DNA from: Rachycentron canadum
Taxonomy: Eukaryota > Chordata > Actinopteri > Carangiformes > Rachycentridae
Direction: 5' to 3'
Length of the DNA: 64,000 nucleotides
Assembly (NCBI GenBank): GCA_038496675.1
Contig: CM076652.1
Coordinates: 3,405,535-3,469,534 of the forward strand
In this document: positions 1 to 11,927 of the stretch, piece after piece
Position numbering within the stretch: position 1 is the first letter of the stretch
How the letters are laid out: every line of letters starts with the position of its first letter
Notes under the pieces: generated by a model
Told to the model about the DNA's origin: nothing
Seen by the model: the letters and a program-made list of their open reading frames with translations, nothing else
Database searches by the model: none
Made by a program: the position numbers and the translations under genes

Positions 1-506
1 CTGATTACATGCTAGAATAAGATTTCAGTGTGGTTGTTGTATTTTTGTAGGCACGGTGCCTTTTTCTAATGTGAGAGACTTCTGTTGTCTTATCTCACTG
101 ATGCCAGACATCATGCTGTTACACACAGTTCAATATGGTATTAAATCTGTGGGTGAGATACAGTGATCCCAAATGTGTTGAACACAGCTGCATTACTGAC
201 AGAGTGACACCTACACTCTTGCAAACATGTCATGAGATGAGTCGTTTACATATTTTACGCAGTGCCCAATAATGAATTCTGTGTGCTGGACTGGCTTGGC
301 CTGAATTAAACTGAGGGTCAGCTCAGGTTTTAGTCCCTATCTGATTTATGAGGAGTGGGTTTGATGGGTGCAGGTAGATTGTTGTCATTGTACAACAAAG
401 CCTCATGCAGGCACATCTGTCTCAGGTGGGTGGGGTCAAGAGCAGCTGAAGAAGTTTTGATTCGGTAAATGCTGAGTGATGTTTTCTTCTACTCACACAT
501 GCTCAG

Positions 507-563
507 GAAAATGACATCACCTGGAACTACCTGTTGACCATGGAGAAGGAAGACCTGGAGAAG
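507..563 (+). CDS. asz1: asz1 exon (SAM domain, part 1)
   Basis: A 57-nt exon (19 codons, phase 0 at both ends) bounded by a gctcag acceptor and a gtagag donor. It encodes ENDITWNYLLTMEKEDLEK, the middle of the SAM domain. The preceding exon is outside the window; the 506 bases to the left show no other exon. Confidence 0.85.
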
Positions 564-3500
564 GTAGAGGGCGACTGTAACATCTGTGTGTCTGTCAGCT
601 CAGTTACATTCATTTGGTCGTTATTATTTTGGTCATTATTAGAAAAACATGTTGCATTTAAAGTTATTTTTTGGGCAGGCATTTTTTAGGCCTTTATTCG
701 ATAGCGTAGAAATGGGGAGTCAGGGGGCGTGGAAAGAGTCGAGAAAGGGCATGAAAATGCAGGAAAGAGTCACAACAACACCTGCTCAGAGCTGATGCAC
801 CCTAACCTTTCAGCTACTGAGTCGCCCACAGGTTGCATTTATAATGATGGCTAGAGCTTCCATATCATCAAGTTTTCCGACATGAAACATAAATCATGAA
901 AAAAATGTTGCATACTCGTAATTTTTTTTTTTTTTTTTTTTTTTGAAAATACAACAAAGGAAGAGATTTGGATCAACAGGAGAGCTAACAGCGCTTTTCC
1001 CTTTGTCAGATCGGTATCACAGACCCGGAGCACCAGCAGAAGCTGCTGAGTGCTGTGCAACAGATGCACCTGGACAAAGTGGACCTTGACACAATCAGTC
1101 AACTGGGAGCTGCAGCCACCGGGTAACGAATCACACCTTTACGCCCTGGACATACTGCCTGCGACACCTGATTCAGTGATTCTGCGTCTCGTCTATTTTT
1201 CATGTATGACGTGCATCTAGCAGCAAAAATAGCCAGAGAAAAGACCTGCCGACAATCATTTTGATTTCATTCCAGCAGTCAGAAATTAATTCATAATAAA
1301 GAGATCCAACATTCATTCTGTAAACTCTATGTAGAGATATAGAGCTGCAGTAGCGGCGATGCAGCTGGTGTAACACACATTTTGCCGCAGCACATCAACA
1401 ACAGCAGCCACGACACACGCCATGCATCCAGTGTGTCTTGATGTAATATTCAGCAGGCCTCAGGTCTAAGAACTTTTAGAGGGCTCTGAACTAGTCTGGG
1501 CATTGCTTAATTCTTCATAAAGGCAGTTTTAATAGATTAGAAAGACTAACAATCTGATCAGAGTTTTAATTCTTGACACCACAGCCCACACATAACAAAA
1601 ATCATTTGAGATTGTATCTATGGAGGAAAATTTATGGTGTTTAAGAATCTTTACAGCATTTTAAAGTGTGTTTCAGTCTGCTGGGAATGTCTGATAAGAT
1701 GTCAGTCGCAAAAAAGTATTCAACAAACACTCTCCGTGAAGCCAGAAACAAAGTTGGCGGTAGTAGCAAAAATTTAAACACTTGTCAGCCACACACCTTA
1801 AACCCTTCCCCACATCCAGCCCTCCTCTATCTCCCCGTAATGCTCCGTCTGTCCTCCTCCACTGGAAGTCATCTATCAGTCTTATGAGCATCTCACTGTC
1901 CTATCATCCTATCCCCTCCCACACCTCTGCAGCCAAGCCCTGAGCCAGGCCCTAATGGTTTAAGCGGAGCTGTAATGATTTGTAAGGTGAGAGACGATGG
2001 GAGGTTACGATGAGCAATGGAGAGCCCATGGCATGGGCCAAACAGAGCCGTCGCACCGCACCCCATCACTTCATGAATCCTCAGCAGAACTGGGCTCGCT
2101 AGCTTCACCCACCCTCGCCTGGCAGATGACAGACAGTCAAATAAAGCAAGGGATGGAAAGCCAGACCTCCTTGTGGATCCCTTCAGGATCTTTACATCAC
2201 ACCAAAAAATTAGTTAGATGAGTCAAAAGTTAGCCTTGAAAACATTTTGACATGTCAGGGACCTGTGATTAAAAACTATGATGTGCAAGACACCTCATCT
2301 CATGGCAAAGCGCCTACTGATTGTTCCTGTACCTGTGGAGCCTGATCAGACTCTAGGCCATGTTGTAGAGGCAAGAGCAAGATTGTGGTCAGTGTGTATC
2401 AGGGCAGAAATGCAACAGTGTGTTGGTGAAGCTAACTTAAGAGTCCCTTTTTTGAACTGTCTCAGACATTTTTATATCTCAACGCATTCTCGGTTCCTTC
2501 CTGCTGCCACCATGGCCCGACCCTGGATGATGGGCAGAAACTGGATGGATTGATGAACTGAAAGCAGTCAACCATCATTTTAACTATTTAAATCTTATAA
2601 ATATCTAAGGTGATCTGTAAAGTGTTTGACTACTAGTAGCAATACAGAGCAATGGTTTTCTTCCTGGTGGTTGCAGGTTATTGATGTGACTCAGTCCTGC
2701 CTATTCACGGTTTCACGCTCTTCCACTGATCAACAGTCGGTGGCGATAACGTGCCAACAAAGGCAGGAAGGAGCAAACATCAATACAAACACTGCAGGTT
2801 TCAGAGTCTTCCAAATGTTTTATGAGGAAGAAATGGATTCAACATATTTATTAGGCCTCAAGGATACATGTATTGCCTTTTTGTGAGAAACTGCAGCTGT
2901 AAACATAAGTTTGTTTACCAAAAATACTCTGATCACTGAAGGAGTTGTCCTGCAGAGATGAGCTGAGATAGTACACACACACAGTCACCTACAAAGGAAG
3001 TTGTAGAAATGACATGTGACTAAAATATTGCTGGTCTGAGACCTGGAGAAGTGTGTTCAGTGAAAGTAAATATGTATGTTGGCTGTCATTTAGCAAGGCA
3101 CTTTGTGGGTGCCTGATTGACTTTCCCCATGATGAATAAAGTCCACAACAAAGTGGCACATAAGCACCCTGTATCAGCATTTCCACATAACATATAACTT
3201 CCTTTCCATCTGCAATCTCTTCAACAATCTTCCCACTGGGGCCCATCATCACTCTCCACTGCCTAGATAAACTAACAGCAGGGAGAAGGGAGGTGAGGGT
3301 GCACCACAGCCTGACTGACAGTGTTTACTCGCCCCTCTGACAGAGTGTGAGGAAGGCCGGGACGGCTGGCTGCCCAGTCCCCTCACCAAGGGAAATGTAC
3401 CATTAAGATAAGAGCTATCAATATCCCACAGGACCAGGGGATGGGAAGAGAGAGATGGAAAGGTTGATGAATATAAATAACTAATTATTTAAGGTGAATG

Positions 3501-5685
3501 TTTTCAGGGAGGGATGACAGCATGGGTTAGCAGGGGGAGAAGACCTGGCCACCTGCTCAGCTTTCTTATAGTTCGCTGAAGTGGAGAATGTTAACACAAA
3601 GTTTGGACCAAACTATCAATCAGTCCGTCCTGTCACTGCTGGGCATTTTTAGCTGCCCTTTGCTTGTGTTTTTTTTAAGCGGGCACATCCTTAGTGCTGG
3701 CTTTTTAACACGTTAAACCTTATGACCTCAGCTTTAAAGCTGCTACAGCATCATCCACGTGCTTAAAAAAGCATGTGTGACTTTTAAGGTGATTTAATTT
3801 CACAAATGTTTTAATGGGAATTTTACACTTTTATTAGTTAGCACAGTGTAGAGAGTCAGGAAATAGGAAAGAAGAGAGAGGAGACTGCAGCCAGGGATCC
3901 AACTGGGGACCTGGCTGCTCAGACCCTACACTGATCAGCCATAACATTATGACCACTGACAGGTGAAGTAAGTAAGGAAAATGGATGTGAATATGTAAAA
4001 CACACGCACAGATGGTGTATGTATTTTAATTAGTTTTGTTTCTTATTAAATTAGACCATCTCCATTAGTTGCTCATATTTTGCAGAAGTGAGGAGCTGCA
4101 TAACTTCCTGATCAGTGTGCGACAGCAGTGCTGCTACCTGACAGAGACGATACATGATGTCATCAACCGTTTTCCTCGCCAAGCCTCTCAGGTAACTATC
4201 AGCTGTGGTGCACCAGTTAGGTCGGTGTTGACACACTGGCTGCTGGGGCTATTAATTGGCCTAACATGTTGACTAGTCCTCATATATATTTCCATTTAGG
4301 AGCTTATAATTAAGGCATGTTGATTAAATGGTGATAGTAGAAGTTAAACTACATCAAACTACATATTTCTTATCAATTGTAAGGCTGCACACTGGTCCTT
4401 TTCCTGTCACCTCACAGGGATGAGCTCACGTTACTTTATAAGAGCAACTGGTGTCTATCCCACCTGCCATCCAGGTAGATTTGTGAACTAGTACATGGTC
4501 TGTGTCTGTCTGGTCTTCCATGTAGCTGGTCTTTTCACTGGACCCAAAGAAGGAGGCCCAGGCCGTCTGCAACCAGCTGGTGGTCCAGACTAAAGACCTG
4601 CAGAAGGAAGTCACCTGCCTTTGTAATCTGATATGCCAGGTCAAAACACACACACACACACACACACACACAGTTGGGTTCAAACTTATGCTACTTTTGT
4701 AAATTGACTATATGAGCATGAAAGATAAACAAAGCACAAACATACTATATGAAATATAAGCTCATTGTCGCAGCACACTTTACTTCAAACTGTTTCAGGG
4801 GAGGCTCAGTGAATGGAAGAAGAAAAAATATTACAAGTCATTATATTAGTCATAAACAGGAGATCAGGCAGAGGTGCAGGTGTCTTTCACAGGGTCAGAC
4901 ACTAATAAAAGTCCCAGGACAGACATTTTTTGTGTGCTTAGTTTAGTCTCAGTTTAAAATCCAGCAAAAGGCAGCATAATATTATAGCTGAATAATAATT
5001 ATTTTTATGGAATATTATATTTATTCTGCAAAATACAATAAAGTGTAGATGTATGTTAGATTTTGTTCCCTGTTTCCAGTTACCACACTGCTCCAAGAGC
5101 TGCCCAACATTTATACAGTATCAGTTCCTCTAATATGGGGTAAGCAAAGAGGACATTACAGGTGGATATTTTCAGGGAAAACAGGGGGTTGAGGCCCAGA
5201 GACGAGAAACAAACCTATCTCTATAGAGCTATCGAGGTTTTTATTTATTTATCAAAGTATTATATAGTCAGACCAGAAGTAGTTTTGAATATTTCTAGAA
5301 AATATATCATTAATGACAGTTACAGTAAATAAGTAGAATTCAACAGTGAGTGTTGCTGAAACTAATAACTAAAAAGGAAATTTGACATAAATAATGTGAA
5401 TCTGTATAAAAATAAATGTGCTGTGATTTGATTTTGCATCTGTGACACATTGATGATATATCTGTGATAAGCTGACATCAGCTCTTTGTTTGTTTTTTCC
5501 GCTGATGATATCGTTCAGGCTTGAACACATTCACACTTCAAGCAAATCAATTTACATTCCAGAGCTTTCCACTTACTACTGAGGATTAAAAACAACACGT
5601 GTGTGTGTGTTTGAATTCTGGCGAGCTACGACAGGTATGTGCGGAAGTGCTTGCATGTGTGCACCTGACTCTGACTGTGTGTGTG

Positions 5686-5746
<61 letters not shown>

Positions 5747-8700
5747 ATTTGTATTCCAAGAGGAGAGAGTCGTACCTGACAGGGCAGAATCCTCACAGCC
5801 CATAAGTCAGCACCGCTGTGACATCGACCTGTCAGCGCACAGACGATGAGGCGGAGGGATGAGGGGACTGATGGGAAGGCAAGGGTGGGGGGCGAAAGGG
5901 AAGCGGGGAGAGGACACAAGTTGGCGGGGTGAGGGAGTTTAAGAGGGGAGAAAGGGCTGATGGGTGGAGGTGGGGGGGTATGAGGTGAGGAAAGGAGGTG
6001 GGTAATAGTAGATAGAGGTGCGTGTGTTTTCGATAGCAGTGGTGAGGAAGTCCTCCGTCATGTCAGACAGGAATCTGACAACCAATGGAGCCCATTTGGA
6101 CCCACTGGCTCCCAGCCTCGATGGGGGGCCCCACACATATACATATAAACACACACACACAAAATCTAATCTAGGGGAGAAACACATACTATCACTGTAT
6201 CAGCTGGAGCTCTCACTACACAAACAGTGACACACACTTTGGTGGATTTTGGCACTGATTAGGCACAAAACTAGGTCTTTTCTTGTAACTGATCACTATG
6301 TGGCTAACTTTAGCATTACTACCTGTTTGCCTACCAGTCTAGAAGAAAAGAGCCAATCCTTTACTCACTAAGGGCTGTCTCTTTTCCATTTCCACTCCAC
6401 TTCTCTTCATCTGCGACATTGATACTAACCAGCTCGCCCCAGTTTAGCAGGACTGTCGTGTCACTTACCGATACCAAGTCACTGTAGCGTCCAGTCTGCC
6501 CTGAAAGCTGCCTGAGGAGATAAGGCTGAATCAGTAACATCTTTTAAATCACTTTTTAAAACTCATGTTTGGAGACTTACTGTTATGTAATGTTGTACAT
6601 GTGTTTGTACAACAAAACACTCGGGGAAAAAATGTAACAAAATAGATTAAAATAATAATAAAATAGAAACAAGAGAGAAGAAAATTAGAAAAAAGAAAAG
6701 AGAAGAAAATGTTTTAATGCTACCCTTTAGTTCATTTCTGATCTTTTCAATTAAAAAAAAAAAAAAAACATGAAATCTTGAAACCACTGAAAGATGGATG
6801 GGCCTTGAATAGATTTCCATTGGAGTAAAAGTTGTGCTAATGAAGATGTGTAGGGTAAAGGGTCAAACTGTTCAGAGATTAATAAACTCTTCAGGGTCAC
6901 CAAATACATGCCTAGAGTTTGTTGTGAAGCTTTCAGCTTTCAGTAACATTAAATGCCTTGGCAGTGGAGAGGTAACCAAACCACTGAACCTAATAAAAAT
7001 TTCATGTGAAAACTTGGTCGACATATTTTGAAAACCCCTGATCTACTTCCTGGAATGTGAATGTGCAGAGCTTCAGTTTCCAGTTGGTGGTTGGTAGTTT
7101 GACTGTGACCGACCTGTCAGGTGTGAACGCACACTGGTTTCCCTCATGCAGGACTCTCAAGGCTCTAATGTCAGTCAGTGCAGCAGTGCATACTGTAATC
7201 CCCTAAAGCACTATTCTTTGTGAAAAGCCCTGATCATAAACAAATGAACCACAGCGCTCAATTATCCGTAAAACACCTGATGATGCAGTTTTTTTCATTA
7301 ATGTCACTGGCTTAAAAAAAATAGATTTTAATGCTGGTGTCTGAGGTAAATAAAGGCCTCAGTCACTTTTGGGGAAACACAGTTGAACTACTACTACTCA
7401 TTGACCTACACCTGCCACCCATGGTCGCCCAAATGAAGTTCAAATCACTAATGCTGATTTCTGCACCATCGAATTGAACTCAATCATTCAGCCTTATGCT
7501 CCTTCTCAGCCAGCGTCATCCCTGCAAACAAGACCATCTCAGTCCAGATTGGTCTGGTTTGTGGTTCTCTGATGGTGGAACAAGCTCCTCAATCCTATCA
7601 GAGCAGGGACGTCCCTCTGTCTTCAGCTGCTGAAAACTCATCTTTTTCCACTTTCTTATCTGATCTCCTGCACTTATTTAATAGATAAAGAACTTAATAC
7701 TTACACCAAGGGACTCTACTGCACTGAAGATTTACTGATGTCCCTCATAAGTCGCTTTGGATAAAAGCCAAATGATGAATCTGTCATGGCACCTGGGTAA
7801 TGGCGAACGCCCTGTGAGAGAGGGAAGGAGAGGAGGTGAGGAAAACTGGAAATTGGAGGGTTGGGGGGCAGAATACGAGAGCAAAGGAGAATAGAGGGTT
7901 AGGTTGGTATTCATGCCAGAAGAGGTGTAATGGTTGAGCTGTGCTCCTAAAACTTTGCTATGAGCTTCACTTACAAAATATAAAACCACTAGGGCCAATT
8001 TCAGTGACGGTGAGACTACGAAGTTGTGTATTTTACTGTGTTGTAGAGAAACGATCAGTGTCTGAAGGATACTGCAATATTACATAATATCTAAACTGAA
8101 GAATATTGTGACTAATAGATCTGAAGAGTGTGAGAAGCTATTTAAAACATCTGTGGAGGTAAAAGTCCCATTGATTTTCCCCATAGACAATATTACATGA
8201 CTCAAAGCTGGAGCCTTTCCATGGCTTGAATGCATGTGAAAGTCTCCTGATAATATCTGCCCAATTATTAAATCTAAAATTATCTGGGTCTTTGTTTTAA
8301 AAAAAAAAAAAAAAAAAAAGTGCAAGATAGAAGTTTACTACAATTCCCAAGGTGCATTGCTGGAACAAATAGAAGAAATAAAAAACATTTCTGGAACCAG
8401 CTTCCTCTCCATTTTCAAAACTCTATATTAATGTTACATTTATGCTCTGTGGGAAAAATGCCTTCCCGGTAGTTACCAGCAACTTTTCCTGATGATGTCA
8501 TAATTCAGGAAGTTGGTAGAAATCTGGGTTAACTGCCAAACCACAAGATCCTGAGCCACATTTGCAGGAAGAGCTTGGACTCTTTGTATCATCCAACTTT
8601 CTCACATGACAGGAATCCAGTGTGACACTGTGTCACTCTCTGGAGCTCAGCATTACTCCTCTGTGACTTGACCATGACCAAGACCCTGCTCTCCACTCGG

Positions 8701-9248
8701 CTGATGAATCCTTGAGGATTTGGCACAGGAAGTTTTGGTGACTCAGGTTTTTTTTTGCGAGTCATGCCGTGGTGGTACAATGGGACCAGACATGCCCTCA
8801 CCCTCAAAATGAGCTGGTCTCTGTTTGATTCCCATCCAACAGTAACTGAGCCGATATTTCCCACCCAGTCAAGCTTTAACCAGCCCGGAACTGTTTGATC
8901 AGTGCGCCGCCATAATCCGGACTGGATTAGATTAAAATGACCTGCAACCCTTCTACTTCCTGTCACGTTGCTCCAACCACAGGGTTTGGTGTGTGTTTTC
9001 ACAGCCATAATTGTGTGTGTGTGTGTGTGTGTGTGCATTTCCCATGTGAATCTTTCTTCCTCCTCCTCCCTCAGATGGATGAAGCCAATGATTGCTGTCA
9101 CCTTCCTCAACCTGGTTCCCACGGCAACTGGAGGATGCGGTACCTGGCCGGAGTCGCGCTGAGCACACTCGGAGCCACCTTCCTCCTGCTCCTCTACAAA
9201 GCAGCTTGTGGAAAGGTTTACCTGCACATGTCCAGGAGTGTCTGCTAA
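507..9248 (+). CDS. asz1: asz1 (GASZ), 3' part: last five coding exons (partial gene)
   Basis: ASZ1/GASZ is a germ-cell protein with ankyrin repeats, a SAM domain and a C-terminal membrane anchor. In the family it sits on the outer mitochondrial membrane in intermitochondrial cement (nuage) and supports piRNA biogenesis and transposon silencing. Seen here: five exons (507-563, 1010-1122, 4086-4191, 4526-4639, 9075-9248) that join in one frame to give 187 residues and a TAA stop. They encode the second half of the SAM domain (ITWNYLLTMEKEDLEKIGIT), a middle region with a predicted helical character, and a tail with a hydrophobic segment (YLAGVALSTLGATFLLLLY) about 20 residues from the end. The ankyrin repeats and the start codon must lie left of the window. 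Human ASZ1 is about 475 aa, so roughly 40 percent is present. Lying upstream of wnt2 on the same strand matches the CFTR-ASZ1-WNT2 block. The identification rests on remembered family similarity plus synteny, and I regard it as secure. Confidence 0.9.
1010..1122 (+). CDS. asz1: asz1 exon (end of SAM domain)
   Basis: 113 nt, entering in phase 0 after ctttgtcag and leaving after two bases of a Gly codon at a gtaacg donor. It begins IGITDPEHQQKLLSAVQQMH, the last helix of the SAM domain, then DKVDLDTISQLGAAATG. Confidence 0.85.
3842..3929 (-). repeat. tRNA-like SINE fragment
   Basis: GA-rich text followed by agccagggatccaactgggg and acctggctgctcag resembles the antisense of a fish tRNA-derived SINE B-box region. 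It abuts the transposon end at 3930. A related GA-rich piece lies near 670-830. Confidence 0.4.
3930..3972. mobile_element. terminal fragment of a Tc1-like DNA transposon
   Basis: The text cactgatcagccataacat and tatgaccactgacaggtgaa is the well-known end of a fish Tc1-like element. Only this end is present; the rest of the element is absent. Confidence 0.6.
4086..4191 (+). CDS. asz1: asz1 exon (post-SAM helical region)
   Basis: 106 nt after a ttttgcag acceptor. Its first base completes the split Gly codon, and it ends at a gtaact donor in phase 0. It encodes SEELHNFLISVRQQCCYLTE followed by TIHDVINRFPRQASQ, resembling the ASZ1 segment after the SAM domain. Confidence 0.85.
4526..4639 (+). 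CDS. asz1: asz1 exon (pre-anchor region)
   Basis: 114 nt (38 codons, phase 0 both ends) after ttccatgtag. It encodes LVFSLDPKKEAQAVCNQLVV, then QTKDLQKEVTCLCNLICQ. The donor is CAG followed by gtcaaa, a weak match to the consensus (C at +3), and it runs straight into a (CA)n microsatellite. The phase fits the next exon, so I keep this boundary. Confidence 0.8.
5676..5742. repeat. (GT)n microsatellite
   Basis: 67 bp, one gcgtg interruption, in the last asz1 intron. Short (CA)n at 4650-4672 and (GT)n at 9013-9036 lie in the same intron. Confidence 0.95.
7440..7785 (+). mobile_element. LINE (L2-like) 3' end remnant
   Basis: The text around 7575-7650 (gaacaagctcctcaatccta, then tcagagcagggacgtccctc) resembles the C-terminal reverse-transcriptase segment, and 7750-7770 (aagtcgctttggataaaagc) is the common 3' tail of fish L2-like elements. 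It has no open frame. A tail-like piece also lies at 17238-17262. Confidence 0.5.
9075..9248 (+). CDS. asz1: asz1 terminal coding exon with C-terminal membrane segment
   Basis: Acceptor tcctcctccctcag at 9074, phase 0, 57 codons then TAA (9246-9248). It carries a charged/polar lead (MDEANDCCHLPQPGSHGNWR), then a single hydrophobic helix of about 18 residues and a short basic/Cys tail, as expected for the tail anchor that puts GASZ on mitochondria. A (GT)n tract lies about 40 nt before the acceptor. Confidence 0.85.
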   Translation: MDEANDCCHLPQPGSHGNWRMRYLAGVALSTLGATFLLLLYKAACGKVYLHMSRSVC

Positions 9249-9476
9249 TCACGTGTCCATCAGCTAAAGCGCTCATCATATTATTTTGTGTTCAGTGACT
9301 ATAGGTGATAAATTCATTTACGATTATGGAAGAGTTGATATGTTTTAGGACAGTGTTAGACAAGACAGGTAGTTTTCATTTTTGCTGCAGTTTTTTGTTT
9401 CCCAGTTTGCGCGGACTTGTTGCAGTGTTTAGTTCTTAATTCTTAGTTATTTTATGTTTTAAGGGTTTAAGTGGAA

Positions 9477-9482
9477 ATTAAA
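9477..9482 (+). promoter_or_regulatory. candidate asz1 poly(A) signal (ATTAAA)
   Basis: ATTAAA lies 229 nt after the asz1 stop and is followed by a T-rich stretch (aagtttcttttgagg). It is the first reasonable signal on this strand. No cleavage site was determined. Confidence 0.4.
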
Positions 9483-9899
9483 GTTTCTTTTGAGGAGCAA
9501 TTTCTTGTCCAGTCAAACTAAGTTTCAGTCCCAAAAAAAGAAAAAACTAATCCTGATTTCTAACCACGATCATTTTTTTCAAAAAATAATTTCCAGGCCT
9601 TAAAGTTAGGGATTTGATACTTATATGAATTTAATCTCATCATCAGTTGGTGCTTTTAATTTGGAGCTGGAATTTTTGTGTAATTTGTGTTTTATGACTC
9701 ACAAACAAGACAATCGTTAAATATCAATTTTGCTACTTATCAGTCAAACAAGATGCAACGTGTCAATCAGTAAGCTTTAGATAATAAGATGTTTATGGGA
9801 AGGTTCCTCAGTTCAGGCTTTTTAAAGAATATTGTCATGATACTGTGGCCTGACTCTCTAACACCAGCCTGAGCACTGGCACAAAAAGTAAAAGCAGCT

Positions 9900-10460
9900 C
9901 TACCAGTGTGACGTCACCCACCGGTTTGTGAACTGCAGTTTTGGAGCCTTGAGATTGTAATTTGGCCGTCGCCATCTTTATTTTATATGGTTTGTATGGT
10001 TTCAAACAGAGGAAACCATCTTTGGAGGAGAAGGTGGAGCTGAGGAGGAATGAGGGGTGGATCTGACCTGCTCTGTCCTCTATCCTGGTTGTGTGGTACA
10101 GTCTGTCAATCACATGTAAGCCACGCCCCCTAATGCATACCCTGGTTTCTGGTATATTTTCCTCTAAATGGGATTATAATGGGGGCAGTTATCTCACAGC
10201 AAGAAGGTTCTGGGTTCGAATCCAGGAAGACTAAGGGCCTTTCTGTGTGGAGTTTGAATGTTCTCCCTGTACCAGTATTGAAACCTGAAACTAAAGACTG
10301 AGCTAATAAATCAAGAGAGTGGGGCCATTTTCCCATAGATTCAATACAATTTGACTTCTTTTCACAGCCGGTGGAGACGCCCCCTGATGGTCATTGGATG
10401 AAATGCAGGTTTTAGTCCCTCAGGCATTGACTCGACTTTAGGCTCCTGGTCGTTTGTGAA
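9900..10460. repeat. dispersed repeat family 1, copy A, with nested SINE
   Basis: Shares long blocks with 22648-23110 and 47925-48425: ggagaaggtggagctgagga, gaggggtggatctgacctgc, tagccacgccccctaat-type text and attttcccatagac-type text. A SINE-like piece with a B-box-like ggttcgaatcc interrupts it at about 10181-10272. Confidence 0.8.
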
Positions 10461-11339
10461 TGAGCTCAGATGTCTGAACTTTAATTTATATGGAGTTTAG
10501 TTTGAAGTAAAGATGGTAGAAAAGCTAAAGAGGCCACTTCCTCTTTATAAAACAGAGTGAAGTACACTGAGCTAATCTTAATGCGATTTGATTAAAGCAG
10601 TGAAATTACCCCAATTAAACTGGATTTATATTTCTGACTTATTCCAACCAGCGCAGCAGCAAAAGCAAGAGTCGTGTTCAATGGGCCGAGAGAAGCTCTA
10701 AATCTCCCTGTTGTTTTATGGTTTTCTTCCACGGGGATCATGGGGAATAAATCCAATTTGCCCATTAATCTCATCTGGTCAGGGTCTCCGGACCTCCAGA
10801 TACACCCGGGCTAGATCAAAGATGGAGGAAATACCGTGTGACAGTGGTGCAGAGACTTCAAACAGCCTGTGATAGATAATCCAATTGAAATGGACACATC
10901 ACCTTTAGGTGCTGCTTTGGGAGAATCTGCGCGTAATTTTTCTTTTCCTCTTTTTTTTTTTTTTTTTTGGGAACCATCATTCCTGAGTTATTAGTATGAC
11001 TGAGTGATGGTTTGTATAAGGCTGTAAAATAACAAGGCGTCATCCTTTGGGGATCAGAAATATTTGGCACCTGTGCGCAATGCGCTCTCACCTTTAAGTT
11101 TGGACAGAAAAGGCTGAGAATTGAACTGTGTTTGGGATCCCAGTGGAAACTGAGGCTTTTCGGTGATGTGGGTGGATGAGCTGATGTATTATTTTCTCAT
11201 TAAATAAGAAATATCTGCGTCCAGGCTCCAATAAGTGACATTCTTGAGAAACAAAACAAAAAAAAACTCGGTCACCTCTCGCAATTTTTAAGGATGAAAA
11301 CTTCATATCTGTCCCGTTTATTTTGAATTTTCTGGTGAC

Positions 11340-11844
11340 TGTCATTGGCTGGGAGTGCGGGACAACCCCACACCCCACACCCCCGCCCCGCAGCCGGCTC
11401 CCGTCCCTGAACGCGTCGGGGCAGTTTGCCTGCGGAGCCCCAGCCGCCTGGACCAACATCTCAAAGCCGCGGAGCTCCAGGTCTGGACGCGGGCCAAGCC
11501 TGTCTGGTGTCAAACCAGCCTGAACAGATTCTCTCAGACATCTCATTTCTTCACCTCATTCCTGAGACGGGACTCTGCCCACCCCTCGTGTAAAGCAATT
11601 TAAACCTGATAGCACATCATCTGCCTGCCTCCACCGAGGATCTCTGCCGGACCAACGACAGCCTCAGCCGGTCATGGCTTTGACGCGCCAACTCCGGTCC
11701 GCCGCTTCCCCCGTGATCCATTTTTGAATCCAAGCTTGATGATCTGGAGGCTGAACAAGTCCTGACTTCTCTCATGTTTCATATTTTTCTCTCACCCGTG
11801 GAAATGCTCCGTCCAGATCCATAAAAGACCAAAGATTGGTTAAT
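11340..11844 (+). promoter_or_regulatory. candidate wnt2 promoter / 5' UTR, GC- and CpG-rich
   Basis: About 11350-11520 is the only GC-rich, CpG-containing block just before wnt2 exon 1. It is preceded by an inverted CCAAT box (ATTGG, 11344-11348). I infer a CpG-type promoter and 5' UTR here. No transcription start can be placed from sequence alone. Confidence 0.4.
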
Positions 11845-11927
11845 ATGAACTTATTGCCAAGTGGAATATGTTTTTATTTATCTGTAGCAATCTGCTGGCT
11901 CACGGCCGAGGTCGATGCGTCCTGGTG
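11845..11927 (+). CDS. wnt2: wnt2 exon 1 (start codon and signal peptide)
   Basis: 83 nt from ATG, too short to show up as a long open frame. It encodes MNLLPSGICFYLSVAICWLT then AEVDASW, a classic signal peptide, and ends inside the Trp28 codon at a gtgagt donor. The next exon supplies the last base, giving the SWWYMG junction that is typical of Wnt2 proteins. Confidence 0.9.

Larger units (their letters stand above)
1123..4085. other. asz1 intron; no gene seen
   Basis: No exon-like signal on either strand. Content: the transposon/SINE pieces at 3842-3972 and otherwise unremarkable AT-rich DNA. Open frames here are short and lack splice or family support. Confidence 0.6.
4640..9074. other. 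long last intron of asz1; no gene seen
   Basis: Holds (CA)n/(GT)n tracts, poly(A) runs near 6755 and 8300, a GGGGTGG-rich stretch around 5850-6010 and the LINE remnant at 7440-7785. No exon recognised. Confidence 0.6.
9249..11844. other. asz1-wnt2 intergenic region
   Basis: asz1 3' UTR, repeat family 1 copy A (9900-10460), an unrepetitive block at 10500-10850 containing ATCAAAG (10815-10821, a TCF/LEF-type site), and the candidate wnt2 promoter. Confidence 0.5.

Noticed and set aside
8589..9227. 212-aa minus-strand open frame
   Set aside because: Antisense to the terminal asz1 exon and through a (CA)n tract; no recognisable protein.
11094..11546. 150-aa minus-strand open frame and overlapping plus-strand frames before wnt2
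   Set aside because: Open because the block is GC-rich; no family match and it lies where the wnt2 promoter/5' UTR is expected.
11819..11827. CATAAAAG as a TATA box for wnt2
   Set aside because: Only about 20 nt before the start codon, leaving no room for a 5' UTR.
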